The notes: a model not told the origin generated them from the letters alone. A DNA stretch of 64,000 nt from Pempheris klunzingeri (GCF_042242105.1 NC_092016.1:12600501-12664500), one strand, 5' to 3'; counted from the stretch's first letter, positions 22,803 to 46,031 are shown. Numbers and translations: made by a program.

Positions 22803-25800
22803 TTTATTATGGGATAACAGCACATAAAGCACATCTAAAATCGATGTGTCCAATGCACTTTTAATAAAGGTAATATTAAAGGTACAGTTTCTAAGTACAA
22901 TATAACAACATTCATATTAGAATGAAAAGTATTTAAAAGACAACATTAAATTTCTTATTTTTCTTTACAGCTGTATTTACAAAATGAATCAAAATACTTA
23001 TTTTCATATTTAAGAATCAGACAAGAAGGAGCAAAACTACGTTTGTGAATAGACTACCTGCTAAAGAGAGTTCAAAAGAGCTGGATAAAAAGGTACATGA
23101 TCATCTGTCCCCATTTTAACATCAGTAGCAAACATGTGACTTAAAAATTTGTGACAACCACACACTAGTTTCGGCTTTCCCATGATTTGTACTGCTTTTG
23201 CATGGAAAAAGAATCCACCCGTGCTCCACCCACCCTTCATGTTAAGTTACCCCGACTGAGCGCACATTGAACACAGAACATGAAAGAAATCCAGATGTGT
23301 TGTATGCCTCTTTTACAAACATTACAATGCATTAGTAAATCTTCTGTTCTTGGTGAAATGAAGAAATATGATACAAAACAAACAGAAAATGAAGAAATGT
23401 GAATTGCCTGTTAGTTTTAGTTTTTGCCAAAAAAATAATAAAATGTGCAGGTGAACTTTTTGTTGTAATATTATCTGCGAGCATTTATTTGACCATTCAA
23501 GATCAACATGAAAAAAAAAAAACTTCCAAGTTTCTCAAATAAGGTGAGGGGTGACATGTACACTCTAAACAAACCATTGAAACATTGAAACCCTTTAACA
23601 TAGCGCATCACGTGAAAATGATTAACATCACATAAAGAAAGAGTCTGAAAAACATTTGAAGCATGTGAGAGTGAGAATTCATCCTCATGTACAAAATACA
23701 TTGTCACTTCAGTACACGTCTGGAAAACCACAAAAAAAGACAATCAAAACCATGTATGCATCTTGTTACACCGAGAGGCACTCAGTGTGATACGTGTATT
23801 ATTGCAAGCATATTCTCACTGATATTTGCTACAGAGTGGAGAGAAAAGGTCAGCTTTGTCCTCAAATGGCAATTCTTTCATGTACATTTGTAACACTTCA
23901 TGTGGTGCAAAAGGTTTATGCCACTGGTCTGAAGAAACCACTATCAGGATAGTCTAAAATGGGGATTAACAAAAGCATACTGAGGCTCTGTTTAATAAAA
24001 TCCAAGCACCACTTCCCTGCATCAGGTGAAGAACTATGCAGACACAAGAGAGGTAAATATTTAGTATGTTAAAACCTGACAAACTATAGCCTCAGTGAGT
24101 GGTTTTTACAATCAGACAAAGAAAAAACACAATACTGCTGTTTCAGTTTGAATATTATCATTTTTCCACAAACCAGAAAAGCAACCTTAAATAGTTTGTT
24201 AATTAGCAGATACTAGCTTTGCTATAAGTCAGAAGGAAATAAGTGCCTTATCCCAAGACTAGCACACTGATACAGGTGCTGGCTGGGTAATTTTACCACT
24301 ATCATTTTCATTATCATTATTATTTATTGAGTCCTAATATCAATAATACATTAATATGCAATGAAATGAATGGACTAATAGGGTGGCCAGGCTTAGGAAT
24401 CAATACTTTGTTCACAAAATTAACTTACCTAGCACCACACATTAGGGCAACACAAAATAAATGTCAGCACACCCTATCTCTATCAAACTAATCCTAAAGG
24501 AGGGAAGCAAACTAGAAACAGAGTTATCGTACAATATGGTGTAATCGATAAACAGATAAATATCTTCACTGGGTAGGCCTTAGTAGCAGTATTTTCCTCT
24601 TACCTATACAGACAGAAATTACAAAGCTACCTTTATACATGTGATCAATAATAACATTAAATATGGTGAATAAACAGCCGAGAATGAGGGAGAGAGAAAG
24701 AGAGAGAAAATAAGATATACAGCATACAGGCCATGTCAAGTTCTTAGTTCTCCACCTGGGAACAGAACTGGTCAAATATACAGATGAAACGTAAAAACAT
24801 CCACGAAATCAACACAAAATAAAACAAAACCAAAAAGTGATAAATAAGAGGTGTATTTACATGCAGATGTTCAAAGACTATTATGCACAAAAGAATCAAA
24901 AATAATACACAGACATATATTATTGCTTGACATTCGATTATGGCTAAAAGTTGCTTTTCATTTTTTTTTTTTTAAACTATATTCTTAAACGTATTTTTAA
25001 TCATAAATCCTTATCAGCTGTGCTTTGGAAAATGAGTTCTGTTAAAATGTGATGACTGACTCATAGTTCTGGGTAACACACCGACACTCCAGCACAACTT
25101 TAAGCGTGACATAACTCGGATCTTCACAATTTATAGTCAAGAAGACTCATTTTCACAATTTACAGTCCAGAATTCATTTCAGCTCAGGCTGTGGACGCGG
25201 TGTCCGAAATGATAGTGGAGCGTGTTTGCACTGTGAGTGCAATGCTGCCTCATAGCATTCTGCAGACCTATGAATTGTTGAAGGCGTTATGTCATGCTTT
25301 TAAAACCTACACCTATTATGGATGGATCAAGCTCAGCATTTCCAAAACCTTTTTTTCCAAAAAGTCCAAAATAAAACCAAGACCTCCTCGTTCACATAAC
25401 CCTGTTCCTCTGTAATTATTAAAGCCTTGTCTGGGGTTTATTTTATTCACACACGGTGAGAACAAACACATACACACACGCACACACACACTATTGCTTT
25501 TTACAAACAGACAACAGAGCAGAGACAGAAGGACCAGCACATTTTACTGAACACTATACACTGATTGAATAGCACACTTAGCATCAATCCCTTAGTTAAA
25601 CTGGGATATCTCAAGTGAGAATATACAGAAGGACATCACTTTATAGGCCTGTGTGAAGGCGCCGTTTATACTTAGACACAAGTATCCATGTGTTTGATGA
25701 CCACTTTCTGCTATCCTGCCAATATACCAGTACATAAGGAGGTGAAAACAGAGTGATGGGGCTTTATTACTTTTTGTTCTCTAGGCTGAAGAGAAGTTTG

Positions 25801-28800
25801 AGTCGGCTGGAGAAATAAAGTCAATCCAAAAAAGGTTGATGACTGCACTGTAGAGACCCGTAATTGTAACACAAGGCATATTGCTTGTTTCATATTGTAG
25901 AACACATTACATGCTACTCAACCATTTAGACTTGAATGAAAAATAAATGAACAAATTTTCACCTCACGAGAGAAGAACCGTTGTGGTGGTAAACCTCAGC
26001 TGATCATATTTGAAAAAAAAAAAAAAAGAAAAATACTGAATTGTTTTTTGTTTTTTTTTGACCATCAAGCAATATTACAACAGCGTAAGAAAAAATGAAT
26101 AATTTCCAAGAAACAAACCATAAATTTTGCTAATAAATAACAGGAAATCAGCCAAATCTTCATCTCTTAATTGTTTTCTGAACAGTAAGTGCTGCACTGC
26201 ATGTTCAGTGTGCTATGCCAACTCCTCTTATGAATTGAGTGCTTTGAAGAGATTTTCAAGACCTCATGAATTCAGAAAAGAGCTAATTAAATGCTCTGCA
26301 GCTGTCCAGAGGAAAGCGAGCTGCTTCTTCGGTCTACCTGTTACCTCCCTGAGCGTTCACACCTCATCCTCTTCGCTGCTCTTGCCGGGCCACTGGGCCT
26401 ATCAACCTGGATTGTCTAGCAGTGTTCCAGACTGGGTTTCTTTTGCTGGGAGACTGAGGTTTACTAGTCGTAGAGGGCTTGTGCATATCCAAATAGCATT
26501 GGATCATAACAGAGATTATTACTTAGGTACAGCATATCTACTACAACCCAAACACAACGGATTTAGTATTGCATAAGAATATTTGGTTTTTCTAACAAAG
26601 AGGGTTATCATTTTTAAAGACCCTGATGACACCATTTGAAACCAAAACAGATTTTTGTGTGACAGGAATATGCTGTGTACTGATAAAACTGCGGTTTGTA
26701 AAAGTGATGGAGATTATTGTTTGTTTTTTTTTCCTTTACAAATGAGATTTTCTTGAACTTGACAACAGGGGCGCAATGGTCTATGAGTGGCTGGGGGCCC
26801 CTTAAGGACATCAGTAATGTAAAATTATGAACCACTCAGTGATGAATATTCAAATGTTAATCTCAACCACTTCTCATGGAACATCCCTGACAAAAAAAAT
26901 ATATAACTTAAACCTAATGAGTACAAACAAATGTCCTCTCAAACAGAGAGCGCAAAAGAAACTCGTCCCTGAGGGGTGACAGCACAAGGCATTAACGCCT
27001 CATACAAATTGCACGGCAGAGGAATGATCGTGTGCAAACAGAAAACAAAAGACAAACAACTGGATTCTATGTTACGGTTGGTGACAGATGTATTACCATG
27101 CTTTGTTGGGTTTCTAAAGGGATATCATTTTTTTTCTCTTTTTGTTTTTTTTTTTTGCTCTTTTTTAAAGATATTTCTAGAAGCCGCTACTGAGATTGCT
27201 GGAATGTCTTAGGTATCCATTCTACATTATAGACGAGTAGACTGGAGAGCGGAAGCAACGACTACTGTTTGGCACATCCAGGGTTTTTTTTTTTTTTTAA
27301 CCACTTTACTACCACACTGACAAGAAAGACACACTCAACAAAACAGAAACACAACAACAAAGCATTCTGAAAATAGCACTTGTCCTACCATTTTTATGTT
27401 TCTCCCCTAATCATACAAACAACAGCTAGTCTAATTATTGCGGGAATATAGTTAAGTGCTACCTGACATCTTTTTCTCTCCCTCGTTCTCTTTCATGAGT
27501 TTATTAACCAAAACGTGTTACAAAAATAGAAGCTTTACTACCAGACAAGGCTTTGAATATTCACTTTCCCTTCACTGTTCCTTCTGTGTCCTGTTGTGGC
27601 TTTGCTGGGCTGAGGCTGTGGTGAGAGGGCAGATAAAGTAACTCAAAAACAACAACAAAAAAAAAACACTCAAAACATTTTGACGGAGGCTCAAAAATGT
27701 GCTTTTAGGTTAGACCTCGTATCTTCGTGATTAGGCAGTTGAATTGCTTGCTGTGTCTTTACCTTCCACTAGGTGGAACAATTGGATTACTGTCTATGTG
27801 TGATCTGTCCAGTGCAACCTCAAGGCGATTCAGCATTGATTTGTAAGACCTGGCTGCGATAATGTGTGATATATATTTTATCTTGTGCCCTTCTTTACTT
27901 AATATGTGAGGTTTTTCACAGTTAAATTAGTACCAAATATTTAGATAGTATTAATTATAGATAATAATTAATAATAGAAAAGAATATGAAAGTCGGTGTA
28001 TTGCAAATGTTTCTTGTATTTTAAAAAGGCTTAAACAAATGCTGTTCAATCCAGGTCTGTACATAACAAAGACCAAGAAAGCCACGGGACTGTAACATCT
28101 CTACATGGCTTGTTGGCTGTTGCTGTACTTGTGCATACTCGCTAAAAGGAGTATCAGAGCTACATTTTGACAGGTCTCATGCAGGCGGTTGTTGAGGTAA
28201 CAGGTGATAGAGCTTCTCTAACCTGCCATCTCATCCAGTGCCTCTTTGTTCACCAACCAGCAGCCACGCCAGCAATCCTACCAGACAGCCCTTGCACTTC
28301 CAGACCAGTATCATCTGCAGCTCCCAGGACTAACCTCTGTGACCATGGTTCAACTTGTATTTCTTGTGCACATGCAACACATCACTAGGTAAATATACAA
28401 GTCTTAAATTAAAGAAAGGTGTAAATAAAAGTGCCTTATCAATTCAACAATTAAGAATGGTCTAACTACTAATATCATACATGTTATTTAAAATAGATTC
28501 TATAAACATTACTTTTTTCTGTATAGTAAGTACTTATGACCATATACCCTGTAGTACATTATAAAACAGGTGGAATGGACCCTTTTCATTGTGTTGGTGC
28601 CCTGTGCTTCTCCAGGGCACCTGTCCAGAGAAGGATTAATAGCAGATGGCCTTACATGATTTCACTATGCAACAATGGTGGATGGAGTCTTTGACAGCTA
28701 AAATCATTGCGTTTTCAGTAGAATTACCAGAATTCTATGTTTATTTTTTTTTTTTAAACGATTGTCCATAGAGAGGTGCCGATTGCATCACCATGCCGAC

Positions 28801-29485
28801 AGACCCTCCCTCAAAGTCGCTGTGAGTTTTCATTCCAAGAACTGCGTCCAAAAGATACAACTGAACACAACAGAAGAACGGCTGAACTTGACCAAAATGT
28901 GCGCATTTATCAGCTATTTCTATCAGTTTGGGGATATAGTGTATGAGAGAGATAAGGATGAAACTATTTGAAGTTTTGAATATGAAAATACCAATATTTT
29001 TTTTACGAAGCGTTATCTGAAAAATAATACTGATGTGGATTTATCATCCAGTTGAAGTTGTTTTCAGCTATCTTAATTCCAAAAGTGACTCACACATTGT
29101 GCTCGAGAGTCAGGTGCACGGATAGATTATAATCATGGTGATGCAATTAATAGTGGTGATAATGAATGGATGAAATGAGGTGAAACATGAGTTCCATGTT
29201 AGAAATGCGCAAAAGAGGGTCAAGTTCAACCAGACAGAAATTATTTGTCCCTATCTCCTCTTCATGTCCCATGGGGTGTCGGGTCCCACAAGTCTTCCAA
29301 AGAGAACTAAATTCAATAAAGTAAACCTTGAAAATCAACTCCCTAAGCCCTCCCCTCCAATGTAAAAGAAGAAGTTGAACAGCGTGCCATCTGTCCGCTC
29401 TGGTTTGTGCAGGGCACCAATAAAGTGTCTCAGATTCCTCCTCCACATTCCCCTACGGTGGGCACACTGGCACCTGGCAGGGCTG
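22803..29485 (-). other. rora: Probable long 3' UTR of rora
   Basis: From the rora stop codon to an AATAAA on the minus strand at 22803-22808 lie 6.7 kb of AT-rich DNA without exons. Vertebrate RORA transcripts are known for very long 3' UTRs, so this is plausible, but earlier hexamers (for example near 24325 and 25432) could also be used. Open frames inside, including one of 149 codons on the plus strand at 26127-26576, resemble nothing known. Confidence 0.45.
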
Positions 29486-37754
<8,269 letters not shown>

Positions 37755-37935
37755 TCAACATTTTGCTGTCACAAGTCACTGTACAACACCCTCACCATGG
37801 ATCCATGTTGGTACATGAAAGAGCACTGTGCTTCTAAAAACATCTCATCTGGTGGCTTTTGAATCCTCCACTTCCACAGAGCATTAGCTGAATATTTACA
37901 GTGTTTTGTGTGTGTGTGCGCCTGTGAGTGCGTCT

Positions 37936-37941
37936 ATGTGT

Positions 37942-37972
<31 letters not shown>

Positions 37973-37975
37973 GGG
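37936..37975 (+). repeat. TG repeat followed by a 20-G run
   Basis: (TG)n runs into 20 consecutive G at 37956-37975, in the rora intron 0.25 kb upstream of the first-finger exon. Confidence 0.95.
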
Positions 37976-39356
37976 AGGGAGGCCATTTTAAGTCCTCATA
38001 AGCAGCTAATGTAAACATGGTATTAATTTGCATCCTAAACAAAAAAAAACTATCCTAAAAACCTAGCTAACCACAAATCTAAATTCACCACGTTAGTACT
38101 AATACTAGCCCTGTACGATGACAAAGACTCATTTAGCCACATGAGGAAACATATTCACTGTTGGAAAACTTGACTTCATGAAGCCTCTTAAACTTCAAAA
38201 ACTGTAAAAACCTCAGGAATAAATCCACTGCGGCCACAAAGAATCATAACATGCCCACTGTGCTGGATGGAGCGGTGGCAGTGGCTGTGTTCAGTGGGGG
38301 TTTGGCTGTAGTGTTGTGTTGTTGACAGGCCTGTGATTCACCCGCCATAGAGGACAAAAGCACAGAGAGGACAGGCCTCATCCATCGTTGGCCTTCTCTT
38401 CAGGAGCAGACCACAGGGCAACACAACAGAACAGACAGAACACACAGACATCAGAGACACAGAACTCCCAGCTCGTCCCACTGCTCTCAGCTTTATCACT
38501 GCAGCCACTGATGCTACATCCCTCTCCACCTCCACCTCCCCCTCTGTCTTACCCCTTCTCTCTCTCTCGCTTTCCCTCCAGAGATCTCTATCTCACAGCC
38601 CTCCTCCACATCTCCAGCATCTCAGTCCCACCATCCCAACAGTGCACTGCAGCGCCAGACGAACTCCACTATCTGATCTAAATCGAGGAAAGATCACCGC
38701 GGGATATTTTCTCACGATGTAATGGTTTTCTCCAACCAGCCATGCAGCCAACCAATCAGAGCACATGGAGCTATTGCAACACAAGTCTATACCAATTAGG
38801 GGAGGAATATTATGATTTTGCCTTAATAAGATGCAATAAAAATTATAATAATTAAAAATGTGGTGGTACACTCACTATGTCAGAGTGTTACATCAGCCTC
38901 TCCCCTCTAGCCAGGCCTAACTGTCTACTATAGAGTCTCATGTCTCTTCTCAAGAGTAGAAGCTTCAAATATCCCCCGTACACCTTAACAACCAACCTCT
39001 TTAAACTAGTTTGATCACATCAAAAGTACTTTTGCTAGGGTTCAATCCAGAGATCCCTGCCCATTTTAATCATCTGCCTAGGAGCTTGTAATGTGTCATG
39101 TGGATAATGTCCTTGTCCCTGAGGCATGCCCGGGAGAGGCCCTTAACACAGAGCCTCTAATCCACTAACCCCGGAGCCACACTCTATTCATTCAGGAATC
39201 TGTGTCTGTTCTCCTCGCGCTGCTGGAGTCAACAAGACCGGCCATGTTTACATGGAATTAGCCTACATTTTAGTAAAATGAACAAAAGGGAGTGGTAGAA
39301 CATGCACAATTAATTCTTCTCCAGACAACACCTCCTGCGATTTGTGATTCTCACAC

Positions 39357-39371
39357 ACAATAGAGGGCACT
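39357..39371 (+). promoter_or_regulatory. CTCF-like motif in rora intron
   Basis: ACAATAGAGGGCACT matches the CTCF core at 13 of 15 positions. Motif match only. Confidence 0.25.
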
Positions 39372-40601
39372 GCACCTCGTCGGCCCGGATTAGAGTGAAA
39401 TCCAGGCAGGAGGCGGGCTTTGACAACCTAACTGAGAGGGTTAATTTATAATTAATCTTTTCCTTACTGTGCACAGTTGCTTGTTATTTCAGTTAGGTCT
39501 ATCTCTGTATGAGTGCACTCTATTGTTTGTTTTTGTGTTCTCCCTGCATGAGCATTAGCAGTGCAGTGTGTTTCGACTCCTTTAGCATTTTCAGCCTCAT
39601 TACTTACATAATTTGTTCTGACATGCACTCACAACAACTGAAGCGTGCTGTAATTATGACTAGCTATGGTTATGGTGAACTAAAGGTTGTAGTGACAGGC
39701 CCCAGCCATTGGGTGGCAGTGCAGGGCTGTGGCTATGGTTGTCTTGCCAAGTTAAGCCAAGCTTCCACCCACCCCATCCAGCCCACAGGCTTTTGGCTCT
39801 GAGCTCCAGCCTCTGATAGCTCCAGGCTTAGGCTGCTGCTAGTTTCCCCACCCCCACAGCATAGCTGTGAGATGCCTTCATCTCTCCTGAAGAAGCGGAG
39901 CTGGCTGGGCGCTCGCTCAGGCCTGACAGAGGCTGTGCCACATCAGGTGAAAGCAGTGGGAGTAGAGACGCGGGGGTGCCAGGCCGGGCAGGGCATACAC
40001 ATACACGAGCACAAAACCCTATCTGCAGCAGGAAGGCCCTGAGTGCACACAGCCTCACCAGCTAACACCCTCTCACTCCACCGCTGCACAAGCCCCTAGA
40101 TGCTCAGTGCACTCAACAGTAAAAAGGGTTTGTCTCTGGACCGGCTGAGGCAGGCTCTGTAGTTTCTTTTATGAGAAAAGACCTCAGTCTGAACATATAG
40201 TTATTTCCACACTGGGATAAGCTGCTTTCAAAAAGATGTGGAGAGGGGGGTCAAGGAGAATAAATACAGAGCAATGACACAATGGAGATCAAATACACCA
40301 TGAAGTCACCTACATCATCAGCTTAAGTCAATATTTGTATACTCGTGGGACTGTGCAAGTTGTCCTCTTGAGTGACTGGACATGGGGCCCCTAAGCTACA
40401 CTTCAGACACTGAGGATGATTTAAACTGAATTCACACAGGGGAGTCAGTCAAACAAAAAGGCCTGCGCTTATAAGCACTCCCAATCTGGCAGTCAATATC
40501 TATTGACATGAGCTGCGGTGTTAACTGCCTCTTGGTGTGAAACAGGCAGCTGCTGGCTTGCTTGAGCTTGACCAGCCCAGTGCCACTGATCCCATCCACC
40601 G

Positions 40602-40619
40602 TGCCTGCCTGCCTGCTTG

Positions 40620-40659
<40 letters not shown>

Positions 40660-40712
40660 CGTCCCTGCCTCCCTGCCTCCCTGCCTGCCCGCTTCCCTGC
40701 CAGCCAGCCCTG
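40602..40712 (+). repeat. CCTG tetranucleotide repeat
   Basis: About a dozen CCTG (TGCC) units, pure at 40619-40660 and then interrupted by CCTC and CCAG variants, in the rora intron. Confidence 0.95.
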
Positions 40713-42027
40713 CCTGCTCTGTTTACGACATCAAAGCCAGGCACAGTTAGACGGGCAGCCATGCTAAAGCCCATCCCGGCAGCCTGCCGCTCCTCACAGC
40801 ACTGTGAGATGGCCTCTGCATGCAGGCCACTTCAAAGTCACCTGCTGAGACGCCAAGATTATGTGTGAATCACACTGCAGCACAATCACACCACGTGCAT
40901 AACCATAAGGGCTAGACAGCGGCTCAAGACTGATTTCCTGTATGCAGCATTGCAGCCTGGCGTGGGTGTCTTGGACAATGGGCATGGCAGAGAGGAGACA
41001 GTCAACCCGAATGTTAAAGCTTGTTCTTTGTCTGTCGGTGGTTGAGCAGTTCAAGGACACTGATTCACCACACTAGCAGGCCCTTTGAGGGGATGACGTG
41101 TCATTCAGAGCACATGTACAATAGGGCAGCGAGGCCTCTGCATGTTCACCCAGTGCCCTTCACTGTCTTCTCCCCAGCCTGAGATCAACCCACCGCTAAA
41201 ACCACACTATCAAAGACCGGAAAACTGACAGTCAAATGTAAACGACCAGAACAATTTGCCAAATGCACACTAACAGCTTACAGGGTCCCTGTCATAGTTT
41301 ATTTTATTATAGGCACTGAATAGACAGTGTCAGACAGAAGACTTCCTATCCACCGCGAATGCAGTATTGCTTCATTGAAAGAAATAAAGAATAACTCACA
41401 ACACAATAAAATTGTGAAGCTGAGAAATACATAGGAAACATTTCATTTAGTAAACAAATATTTACAAATACTGAAATACTCAGTACCTGCTATTTGCACA
41501 GTAGGCTATATTCTTGTCAGATTTTATTTAGTCCCCAGTAATTATTCTTGAAATGTTTTCATACATCTTCTTATTTATACTGTCCAAATGTTCAATATAG
41601 CATTCAGGTACCGTACACAAAATAAAATGAGAACTGAAAATCCTACAGGCTTGTGCAAAAGTGGAAAATCGTTTGTCAAAATCTCCTGGCTGTTCCCACT
41701 GAACCCTTGGACTACTGACATAACGTTGAAGGATTAAGATTATCCCTTACATTACAGACCCATGCCCAGGCCACCATCATAATGCTGAGAGCTTAACCCA
41801 TTACTCGATTGGACCATTAAATCATTTTCTCATGGCCTGATGATTCATGATAGATTTGCACAATAAATAAGGTCTGAAATCATGGTTTCAATACTGTTCT
41901 GTGTATGCAGATATTTTTTTTGTCATTGGCTCATTTACAATGCACATCCTTCTGAAAGAAAGCATGTGAGGTAGTTGGAGGAAAAACACATTTGATTCTC
42001 TCTGGATGGTTCCGTATGAGTGAGCGT

Positions 42028-42050
42028 GTATATGTGTGTGTGTGTGTGTG
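42028..42050. repeat. TG microsatellite
   Basis: (TG)n of about 22 bases in the rora intron. Confidence 0.85.
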
Positions 42051-45000
42051 TTTCGGTGGTGTTGTGTTGACAGCTGTCAATGACAGAGTGACGCAACCCA
42101 GTGGGCTCATGTCAGAGATTATGTAAGGAACTGGACAGGGCACAGCATTATGAACAGATTAACAATTCCTCTCCCATCAGAAAAACTGTGTTAATACATT
42201 CTCCTTTTATAATATTTTACAACAAAACCAAACAAAAGCTTAGAAGGATCACACGCCTGCTCTCATGACTGTTAAACAGAAGCAGATTTTCTTAAAATTA
42301 ACAGAGCTTTTACACATGTCCGACACGCAAACACCAGGGGCACTGAACTGGCTGACAAACGGGCTCTAAGCAATGTTCCTCCACCATTATGTGCAGCTAT
42401 TCATTTTGCCACATGAACTTCCCATTTGGCGATGGAGATCAGCTGTCGGTTGATAAACAGAGTCTTCTCTAAACAGATACCCATGACAGTCAGATCTAGC
42501 TGTAGAGAGACGACAGCCTAACAAGAGCTGGAATCAGAATTCTGCCTCTTTTCATCTGCCAGGGCTCTGCTGTCATGTGAAGTCGCACAACACAATACTT
42601 TTTTATTCCCATTTATGCAGCAGAAGAAAGGTTATTTGAATGTCAGCGGCAAAGGACAGTTGTGGCACGGAACACAGGCTGAATAGTATAAATGTGTTAT
42701 TTGTTTAGGGATCGGAGGCTGCTGGCATATTACCATAGAGCTGTACTAATGGCATTTGCTGGTTTGTAGCACAAAGAAAGCACACAGCGCTGAAGAGAAA
42801 TTCACCTGCAGACCAAAACTCTGTATCATCACTTTAAACAGCTTCCATTCAACCTATAAACAAGCTGAAGTCATCAAAAAATATTCTGACCACAGGGATT
42901 AGAGCAAGGAAATACATAATTGACACATTTTGATGTCTCTATGCTACTTCTTGCTAATTCCCCCCCAATCATTTAGCTGCCTAAGCTGTGATCCCCCTTC
43001 ACTAGAGACCAGCTATATTTGAAGAGATATTTCCGTTTCAAAAGATGGGCTCTTTAAGCCTTTCACTATTATTCCTTCATAGCAGTGCAGTGACTTTGCT
43101 AAAGCTCAGGTCTGGACCATTGCCCTGGGCTGCTTTTTGGATGAACTCGTGCGTACATCTCTGTGTTTGTTTGTGTGTGAGGCCTATTAATATTTCAACA
43201 CTGCCCAACTCCAGATGCCTGTACAACACAGCAGTGCTTCTCTCTTCATGTCTCTCCCTGTATTTACTTGACTGTTTTATTGAAGTGCATTCTGACACCC
43301 TCTATGAGGGGGAGCAGGAGAGGGGAAGATGTATTCCCAAACCACAGCACAAGACATCTCTCTCCATGTCTCTTTCTCCACCGGCGTAACAGTAATTTGG
43401 GCACTAATTTATGTGTTGTTGTGGCAAAGATTGACGAGCTTCCTGACTGGGAGTCTGCGCGCCTGCACTCTAGGGGAAACAACAAAAGCCTGGGTTTACT
43501 GAGCAGACGAGCACCATGAAGGGTAGCATGTGTGCGGCGCTCCTCTCCCCACCCTTGTCTGCCCCACCTGAGCTCAAATCTCTCTTCCCATCATTCCTTA
43601 CCTCCCTCTATCCATCTTCCCCCACCTATCCCCTTCTTGTCTGTGACTGCAGTGACAAGTGAAGTTGTGCCCGGGTGCTGGGGACCGGAGGGCACGCCCC
43701 TTCTGTGTATGCGAGCGTGTGCATGCGGGCGTACATGTGTGCCAGGAGGGAGAAAAGCTCACACTGTTTACTCTGATGGCAAAATACAATCTGTAGACAG
43801 CACTCACTTATGCATTCTACCAGTCCTTAGTTAGTCATAGAGAGCCATGAGAGCTGAATAAAAAATTTGTGTTGTAAATATTTACATGGTTTGTCTAACT
43901 ATTTAGATCATTTGGTTTGGGCCCTTCTTAAATTCAAATGTGATACATGCATTTTTGAAGGGAAATAGAAGTTTTTAAGTTTTTCATTTTAAGTCTGCAT
44001 CAGAGTTGCTTGCACATTGTTTCTTTACTCATGCATTGTGCAGCAAGGCACTGAGATGCATCAAAACTCAAAATCACTGAGGCTGAAATCACACAGGACC
44101 GATTGATTGACTGGCGCAGGAGCTGCTGCTTGAATTCTAAGATTTATCTGAGGATCATGTGATGTTTCTGAACCTTTAGTCTGACCACTTGAACTAAGCA
44201 TGCAATGGTTAAAGCCTCTATTGTCGTACAGTGCCTTGGTAAAGCACCTTTCGGCTCCCCTTCTCCCTGCAGGGATGGCAGCCTAGTAGGCTCCTTTAGA
44301 AAAACACAGGAATATATTAATAATGAATCCTTCAAAACATCCACTGCAATTACACGCAGAAACCTTTACATAACAACAAAGAGCCTTGTCTCATTGCACC
44401 AGGGAATTTGCTACTGCCACATTGTCCAACTTCCTTCCTCCTATAATTGCTGTATTAGTATGCATTTCTGTAAGACAACCATATTCTGCTGTGGGTTTTG
44501 AATGGGATATACTGTTTCACACAAAGAAATCAAAACTTACATCCATACAACTTCCTGCATGATATTTTTGCCAGAGGGGTGACGGAGTATATAAACATTT
44601 TATGTGCACATTCTACACATTTGCAAAGTGCATATTTGGGTGCCTCCGTTATGGTGGATATTGGGGGGAGTGGGGGGGTATGAAGGGGAAAAAGAGGAGG
44701 GAAGCTAGAGGTCCAGCCTCATGCTGCTGCTCAGGGTCAGTGGGTCAGGGGCACGCAGCCAGAACACACATGGAGAGCAGGCTGAATAGCTCAGCTGACA
44801 GTAATTGTCCCTCTGTGGTCTCCTTAGGAAAACATGTTTCCAGACAACGCAGACTGGCTGCACGGGCCAGATAGTAATCATGATCTTGATTTGCTCCATC
44901 GAAGAGGGAAGCTGAGCATAAGCCTCCAGTTATGGCACGAGTCAGTATTTCCATTGGAGCTGACATCAGCTGAAGCCAGCTCTGTGCAGGGACGCAGCAC

Positions 45001-46028
45001 ATGTGTTAACAGATCAAGCAGTGAGCTTTATTCCAAAACATTTGAAATCAATTTTTTGGGAGAGAAAAAAAAGATCGTCAAGCAACGTCATACTGCAATA
45101 TCTCCACAAGTAAGAAAAAAGGAGAATCCACGGTGTAAAAGTGTGTGTCAGTTAACAATGATCCTCAAAAAAAATTGTGATTCTTTAGTTTTTTTCATAT
45201 TACTTTGATGTGCCACATCCTCAGTTAGCTGAGCTTTAAAATCATATTGGCATATATTTAATTATTTGAGCGTATTTGAATATTTCTTTATGCTGGAAAT
45301 ACCTTGCTCACATAATGACAGCAGCTCTGTACCCTGCACCTCATGGTTAAATAAACAGTTTACATAGATTTTTGTTGTGTGCAAGGTTTTGTGAATGGCA
45401 CATAAAATAAAATTTGAAAAAAAAACAAAACAACTAATCATCATCATTCTACTACTGACTGGACACAGTTGTCTGTGGCTGTACTGACTGAGGTAGCGGA
45501 CAGAAACAACTGCTCCTAGAAGACCCAAGATAAAAGAATATGTTTTCACTGTCTAATGACAATGTGCCAAACAATTGTCAAAGTGAATCTCAAAATTAAA
45601 AAGTGTCTGCCTTAAATGAAATCTGGAAAGTCATTGTCTCGGAGTTTTATGAACACTCTGAACAGCACTCAACAGTTTTTTACGGCTGGGCTGATGAGCA
45701 CTTTTTGCAGCACCTCTGCCATTTTGCTTGAAGGTCTTGGGTTTTCATCAGCTGAAAAAGAGCAGGCAAGGACAGGGAAGATGAATGACATCAATGGCCA
45801 GCCGATACTTCCAGGGACGTGTGATTGAGACAAATGAGCCTTGTTACATTAGCTGGGATACTGAATCCTGCTGCTCAAAGATCCAGAGCTTGATAGAGCT
45901 GAAACTAGAGGCACCCAACCTTTCCACAGATCACCGGTGTCATGGGGCCCCAGAAGAAGAGCTTTCTCAAAGAGCCTGCTTCACTGGGCTCGCTCTTTCT
46001 GTTTTTACCTGGTCCACTTTTGTTTTCT

Positions 46029-46031
<3 letters not shown>

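Noticed and set aside
26127..26576. 149-codon plus-strand frame, the longest on that strand
   Set aside because: No family resemblance, biased composition or domain; it lies antisense to the probable rora 3' UTR.
40493..40868. Frames with repeating Ala-Cys-Leu-Pro or Gly-Arg-Gln-Ala
   Set aside because: Translations of the CCTG repeat, not a protein.
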